In this document: piece by piece, positions 60,813-64,000 of the stretch | How positions within the stretch are numbered: the first letter of the stretch is position 1 | Layout: each line of letters begins with the position of its first letter | Source of the DNA: SG8-30 sp963715485 | GTDB taxonomy: Bacteria > Pseudomonadota > Gammaproteobacteria > Steroidobacterales > Steroidobacteraceae | Length of the DNA: 64,000 bases | Direction of reading: 5' to 3' | Assembly: GCA_963715485.1 (NCBI GenBank) | Contig: OY970244.1 | Coordinates: forward strand, 124,001-188,000 | Notes under the pieces: model-generated | Database searches by the model: none | What the model was told of the DNA's origin: nothing | Seen by the model: only the letters and a program-made list of their open reading frames with translations | Program-made: the position numbers and the translations under genes

Positions 60813-63230
60813 TCACTCGTAGCGCAATGCCGCCGCCGGGTCCACGCGCAGCGCCCGCAGCGTCGGCCGGAGTATCGCCGCCGCCGCGACGACCAGCATG
60901 ACGACGAGGACACCCAGGTATATCGCAGGGTCGAACGGGCTGGTGTCCACCAGCACCGGCGACAGGATACGGCCCAGCAGCGGCAGCAGGACCAGGCCCA
61001 GCAACAGGCCGATGGCCACCTGTCCGCCGCTGGCCTCGGCGATCATCCGCAGGACGCTGCCATCGCTCGCACCGAGTGCGCGCCGCACCCCGATCTCGCG
61101 GGTGCGCTGGCCGACGTGGAAGGACAGCACGCCGAACAGTCCGGCCGCGGCCAGGACCAGTGCGATGACGCCGAAGATGGCGAACAGCGTGCCGATGATG
61201 CGCAGGCCCAAGGTCTGCTGGGCAACGCCCTCGTCGAGCGTGCGGACCCAGTAGATCGCCAGGTCCGGATCGCTCTCGGCCAGTGCCCGCCGCATCGCGG
61301 CAGCCAACGTCTCCGGGCTGCCCGTACCCCGCACGGCGATGCTCACGAACCGCTGCACCTCCTGCGCCAGCGGCACGTAGATCGCGGGTTCGATCTCGCC
61401 GCCCTGGTCGTACAGCACGTCCCGAACCACGCCGACCACCGTGACCCAGCGAGCCTTGTCGCCAGTGCCCCAGCGCAGGCGCTGGCCCAGCGCCGTGCCG
61501 TCAGGAAACGTCTCGCTCGCCAGCGCCTCGCCGACGACCGCTACCGGCAGGCTGTCTGCGTCGTCGGTCGCCAGCAGCGGGCGGCCCGCCAGCGCCGGCA
61601 GGCGGAACGTCTCGAAGAAGGACGGCGTGACCTGCAGCATCCTGGCCTGCGGCATCGATGCTTCGTCTCCGTAGCTCCGCCCGTCCACGGCAAAGGCGCC
61701 CATCCAGGCACCGTGCACCGGCAGCGACTGCGTCAGCGCGGCAGATTCGACCTCCGGCTGTGCCTCGAGCCGCTGCTGGAATCGCTCGAAGAAGCGGACC
61801 TGGTCTCCGTTGTCCTCGTAGGTGCCCAGGGGCAGGCCGACGCGGGCCGTCATGATTTCCTGCGTCGCCACGCCCACGTCCCTGTGGGCGAGTGCCAGCA
61901 CGCTGCGGGTCATCAGCGCGGCGCCGCCGAGCAGCGCGCAGGCGAGCGTGATCTCGACCACGACCAGGGTCCACGCGATGCGCCCGATCGCCAGCCCGGT
62001 CCCCGTGCGTCCCCCGTCGCGAAGCAGGGCATCGAGGCTCGGCCGGGTGGCCCGCACGGCGGCCGGCAACCCCGCCAGCAGCGTGGCTACGAAGCCGAGC
62101 AGCACTGTTGCCAGCGCCACGCGGCCGTCGATGTCGAAGTTCAACCACTTCGGGGACCCGTCCTCCATCCTCTCCATCGCGAGGCGCATCACGTCGAGCC
62201 CGATCGAGGCGAGCAGCAAGCCGAGCGCCGTGGCGATGGTCGTGATGAACAGGCTCTCGGCCAGCATATGCACGACCAGCCGCCCCCGGGTCGCGCCCAG
62301 CGCGGAACGCACGGTCGCCTCGCGCGTCCGGTACGCCGCGCGCGCCAGCAGCAGGTTGGAGACATTGGCGCAAGCGATGAGCAGTACGAAGCCCACTGCG
62401 GCAAGCAGGGTCAGCAGCAGCATGCGGCCGACCTGCCCGACCCAGGACCCGGCGAACGGGATCACCTCGAAGCTGCGCCCGGTCAGTTTCTCCGGATCCG
62501 CCGCCGCGGTCGCGGCCGCCGCAGGCGCCAGCGAGGCCTGCACCTCGTCAGGCGACACGTCGGGTTTCAGCCTGAGGTAAGTGCCGACATCGACGCCTCC
62601 CTTGCTGCCCAGGGCCGCGGGGTCCTGCGTGTCGGCCAGCCACAGCACCTCCTGCCCGGGGAAGTGGAAGTGCTCCGGCATCACGCCGACTACCTCGGTC
62701 GGCTGTCCGTTCAGCTGCAGGGCGCGGCCGATGATGCCCGGGTCGGCGCCATAGCGCTCCTTCCACAGTGCGTGGCTCAGCACCACGACCGGGGCCGCGC
62801 CGGGCAGCGTGTCGCGCTCTTCGATCACCCGCCCGAGCATCGGCTTGACGTCGGCCACCTCGAACAGGCCGTGCTTGACGAAGCCGCCGTCATAGCGCTC
62901 CGCCGGCCCGTCGCCGGTCAGGTAGACCGTACCGGTATAGATCGAACCGACCGCCTCGACCCCCTCGACGGCGTCCTTGACGACCAGGTAGTCCCCTGTC
63001 GACATCGAGGGATCGAACTCGGTACTGCGCTCCCAGCGTTCGACCACGAGGTGGATCCGCCCGGCGTCCGGGTACGGGGGTGGCCTCAGGACCAGCGCGT
63101 CCACGACACCGTACATGAAGATGGTGGCCCCGAGACCAAGGCCCAGGACGCACACGGCCAGCGCTGTGAAAACCGGCGCGCGCGCCAGGCCGCGCACGGC
63201 GGCCAGCAGTTCGTCGAACAGTGCCTGCAT
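60813..63230 (-). CDS. MacB/ADOP-type ABC transporter permease
   Basis: 805 residues. An amino-terminal helix, a periplasmic MacB-like domain (about 50-240), a first FtsX core (LLLTLLAAVGFVLLIACANV, SNLLLARAAYRTREATVRSA), a second core after a further periplasmic domain, and the closing FtsX unit (LFGVLSFHVGQRTREIGVRR, ALGASDGSVLRMI). This duplicated 8-helix form is the ADOP family, thought to export lipids, peptides or antibiotics, or to act mechanically. It works with the ATPase 12 bp upstream. Confidence 0.92.
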   Translation of the reverse strand: MQALFDELLAAVRGLARAPVFTALAVCVLGLGLGATIFMYGVVDALVLRPPPYPDAGRIHLVVERWERSTEFDPSMSTGDYLVVKDAVEGVEAVGSIYTGTVYLTGDGPAERYDGGFVKHGLFEVADVKPMLGRVIEERDTLPGAAPVVVLSHALWKERYGADPGIIGRALQLNGQPTEVVGVMPEHFHFPGQEVLWLADTQDPAALGSKGGVDVGTYLRLKPDVSPDEVQASLAPAAAATAAADPEKLTGRSFEVIPFAGSWVGQVGRMLLLTLLAAVGFVLLIACANVSNLLLARAAYRTREATVRSALGATRGRLVVHMLAESLFITTIATALGLLLASIGLDVMRLAMERMEDGSPKWLNFDIDGRVALATVLLGFVATLLAGLPAAVRATRPSLDALLRDGGRTGTGLAIGRIAWTLVVVEITLACALLGGAALMTRSVLALAHRDVGVATQEIMTARVGLPLGTYEDNGDQVRFFERFQQRLEAQPEVESAALTQSLPVHGAWMGAFAVDGRSYGDEASMPQARMLQVTPSFFETFRLPALAGRPLLATDDADSLPVAVVGEALASETFPDGTALGQRLRWGTGDKARWVTVVGVVRDVLYDQGGEIEPAIYVPLAQEVQRFVSIAVRGTGSPETLAAAMRRALAESDPDLAIYWVRTLDEGVAQQTLGLRIIGTLFAIFGVIALVLAAAGLFGVLSFHVGQRTREIGVRRALGASDGSVLRMIAEASGGQVAIGLLLGLVLLPLLGRILSPVLVDTSPFDPAIYLGVLVVMLVVAAAAILRPTLRALRVDPAAALRYE

Positions 63231-63242
63231 CGCGATCGCTCC

Positions 63243-63971
63243 CTAGCGCGCCAGCGCGCGGCGCTCGGCGAGGTCCACCAGCGTGCCCTCGTCCACGATG
63301 CGCCCATCGAACAGCCGCACCTGCCGGTCTGCGTAAGCGGCATAGCGCGGGTCGTGGGTCACCATGCAGATCGTCGCACCTTCCCGGTGCAGGTCGCGCA
63401 GCAGCTGCATCACCGCCTCGCCGTTGCGCGAGTCGAGGTTCCCGGTCGGCTCGTCGGCCAGCAGGATCGACGGCTGGCCCGCAAGCGCGCGTGCGACCGC
63501 CACGCGCTGCTGCTGGCCGCCGGACAGCTGCGACGGGTGGTGGTTGAGCCGGTGGTCCATGCCGACCAGCTCGAGCGCCTCGCGCGCGGCCACTCGCCGC
63601 GCGGCAGCATCCATGCCGGCGCGGTAGGTCAGCGGCAGCTCGACGTTCTGCAGCACGGTCAGGTCGCCGATCAGGTTGAAGGCCTGGAAGATGAAGCCGA
63701 TCCGCTCGTTGCGGACCCGCGCCCGCTCCTTCGCGTCGAGTTCCGTGACGTCCCGTCCCTCGAGCAGGTAGCGCCCCACGGTCGGCGTGTCGAGCAGGCC
63801 GAGCAGCGCGAGCATCGTGGACTTGCCGCAGCCGGAGGGACCGGAAATGGACAGGAACTCGCCCTGCCGGACGTCGAGGTGCACGCCGTCCAGCGCGTGG
63901 CTTTCCAGCTCGTCCGTATAGAACACCTTGGTCACCGCCTCGAGCCGGATCATCGCTTGCCCTTCAATCAT
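63243..63971 (-). CDS. MacB/LolD-type ABC transporter ATP-binding protein
   Basis: 242 residues. Walker A GPSGCGKST, Q-loop IGFIFQAFNLIGDLTV, signature LSGGQQQR, Walker B ILLADEPTGNLDS, and the H-loop VTHDPRYA. The ATG at 63971 has GGAGG five bases upstream. It powers the adjacent permease. Confidence 0.95.
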   Translation of the reverse strand: MIEGQAMIRLEAVTKVFYTDELESHALDGVHLDVRQGEFLSISGPSGCGKSTMLALLGLLDTPTVGRYLLEGRDVTELDAKERARVRNERIGFIFQAFNLIGDLTVLQNVELPLTYRAGMDAAARRVAAREALELVGMDHRLNHHPSQLSGGQQQRVAVARALAGQPSILLADEPTGNLDSRNGEAVMQLLRDLHREGATICMVTHDPRYAAYADRQVRLFDGRIVDEGTLVDLAERRALAR

Positions 63972-63985
63972 CGTCTCCTCCCGCT

Positions 63986-64000
63986 TCAGTCGATCACCAG
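63986..64000 (-). CDS. Last codons of an upstream gene cut by the window edge
   Basis: Reading into the window on the minus strand gives Leu-Val-Ile-Asp-stop, 14 bp before the ABC ATPase start. In MacB/ADOP operons this position is often a membrane-fusion (HlyD-like) protein whose last residues look like this, but four residues cannot prove it. Confidence 0.35.
   Translation of the reverse strand: MVID

Overview
This 64 kb window is very GC-rich and densely coding. It looks like a chromosomal segment of a gammaproteobacterium. The evidence is the F-type ATP synthase order atpI-B-E-F-H-A-G-D-C with parB on one side and glmU-glmS on the other, Gram-negative outer-membrane and lipoprotein signals, and a CrbS/CrbR-type acetate regulator beside acs. 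I see no rRNA, tRNA, CRISPR array, insertion sequence or phage gene. The species cannot be named from sequence reading alone.

Layout. 0-9 kb: a glutaredoxin-DinB fusion, an outer-membrane porin, acetyl-CoA synthetase (acs), and a two-component pair (CrbR-like regulator, CrbS-like transporter/histidine kinase) of the type known to switch on acs. 9-24 kb: mostly housekeeping and unknown genes (two EEP-fold hydrolases, HIT, rhodanese, dodecin, DUF502, RidA, oligopeptidase B, FAD oxidoreductase, a MalM-like lipoprotein, a CbiM-like permease) plus an odd receiver-membrane-repeat-TonB protein. 24.3-32.3 kb: a complete nine-gene V-type (A/V) ATPase operon. 32.3-40.4 kb, converging on it: an Mtr-type extracellular electron transfer conduit (MtrC/OmcA decaheme lipoprotein, MtrA/DmsE decaheme, MtrB/PioB beta-barrel), preceded by a HemN/HemW-like radical SAM gene and a TupA-like solute-binding gene. 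40.7-45.7 kb: small metabolic genes and a 1.3 kb stretch with almost no recognisable coding. 45.8-49.2 kb: glmS and glmU. 49.8-56.8 kb: the F-type ATP synthase operon, bounded on both sides by copies of one palindromic element. 57-64 kb: parB, an NtrY-like kinase, a sigma-54-type response regulator and a MacB/ADOP-type ABC transporter.

How it fits together. The cell appears able to use acetate under CrbSR control, to move electrons through a 20-heme outer-membrane conduit to an extracellular acceptor (or donor), and to couple ion gradients to ATP with two different rotary ATPases. The F-type c-ring has a proton-type site; the V-type c-subunit has a more ambiguous ion site. The V-ATPase and Mtr clusters end at the same hairpin.

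Sequence quality. At least 13 single-position reading-frame breaks affect ten genes that are otherwise well conserved, including glmS (two) and glmU, which are normally needed for cell-wall precursor synthesis. I interpret these as base-call or consensus indels rather than pseudogenes and annotate each gene across the break. Separately, three very short genes (a TesB-like thioesterase, a Blc-like lipocalin and, less surely, a YpfJ-like protease) keep both ends but lack the middle. These are either true deletion remnants or assembly collapses.
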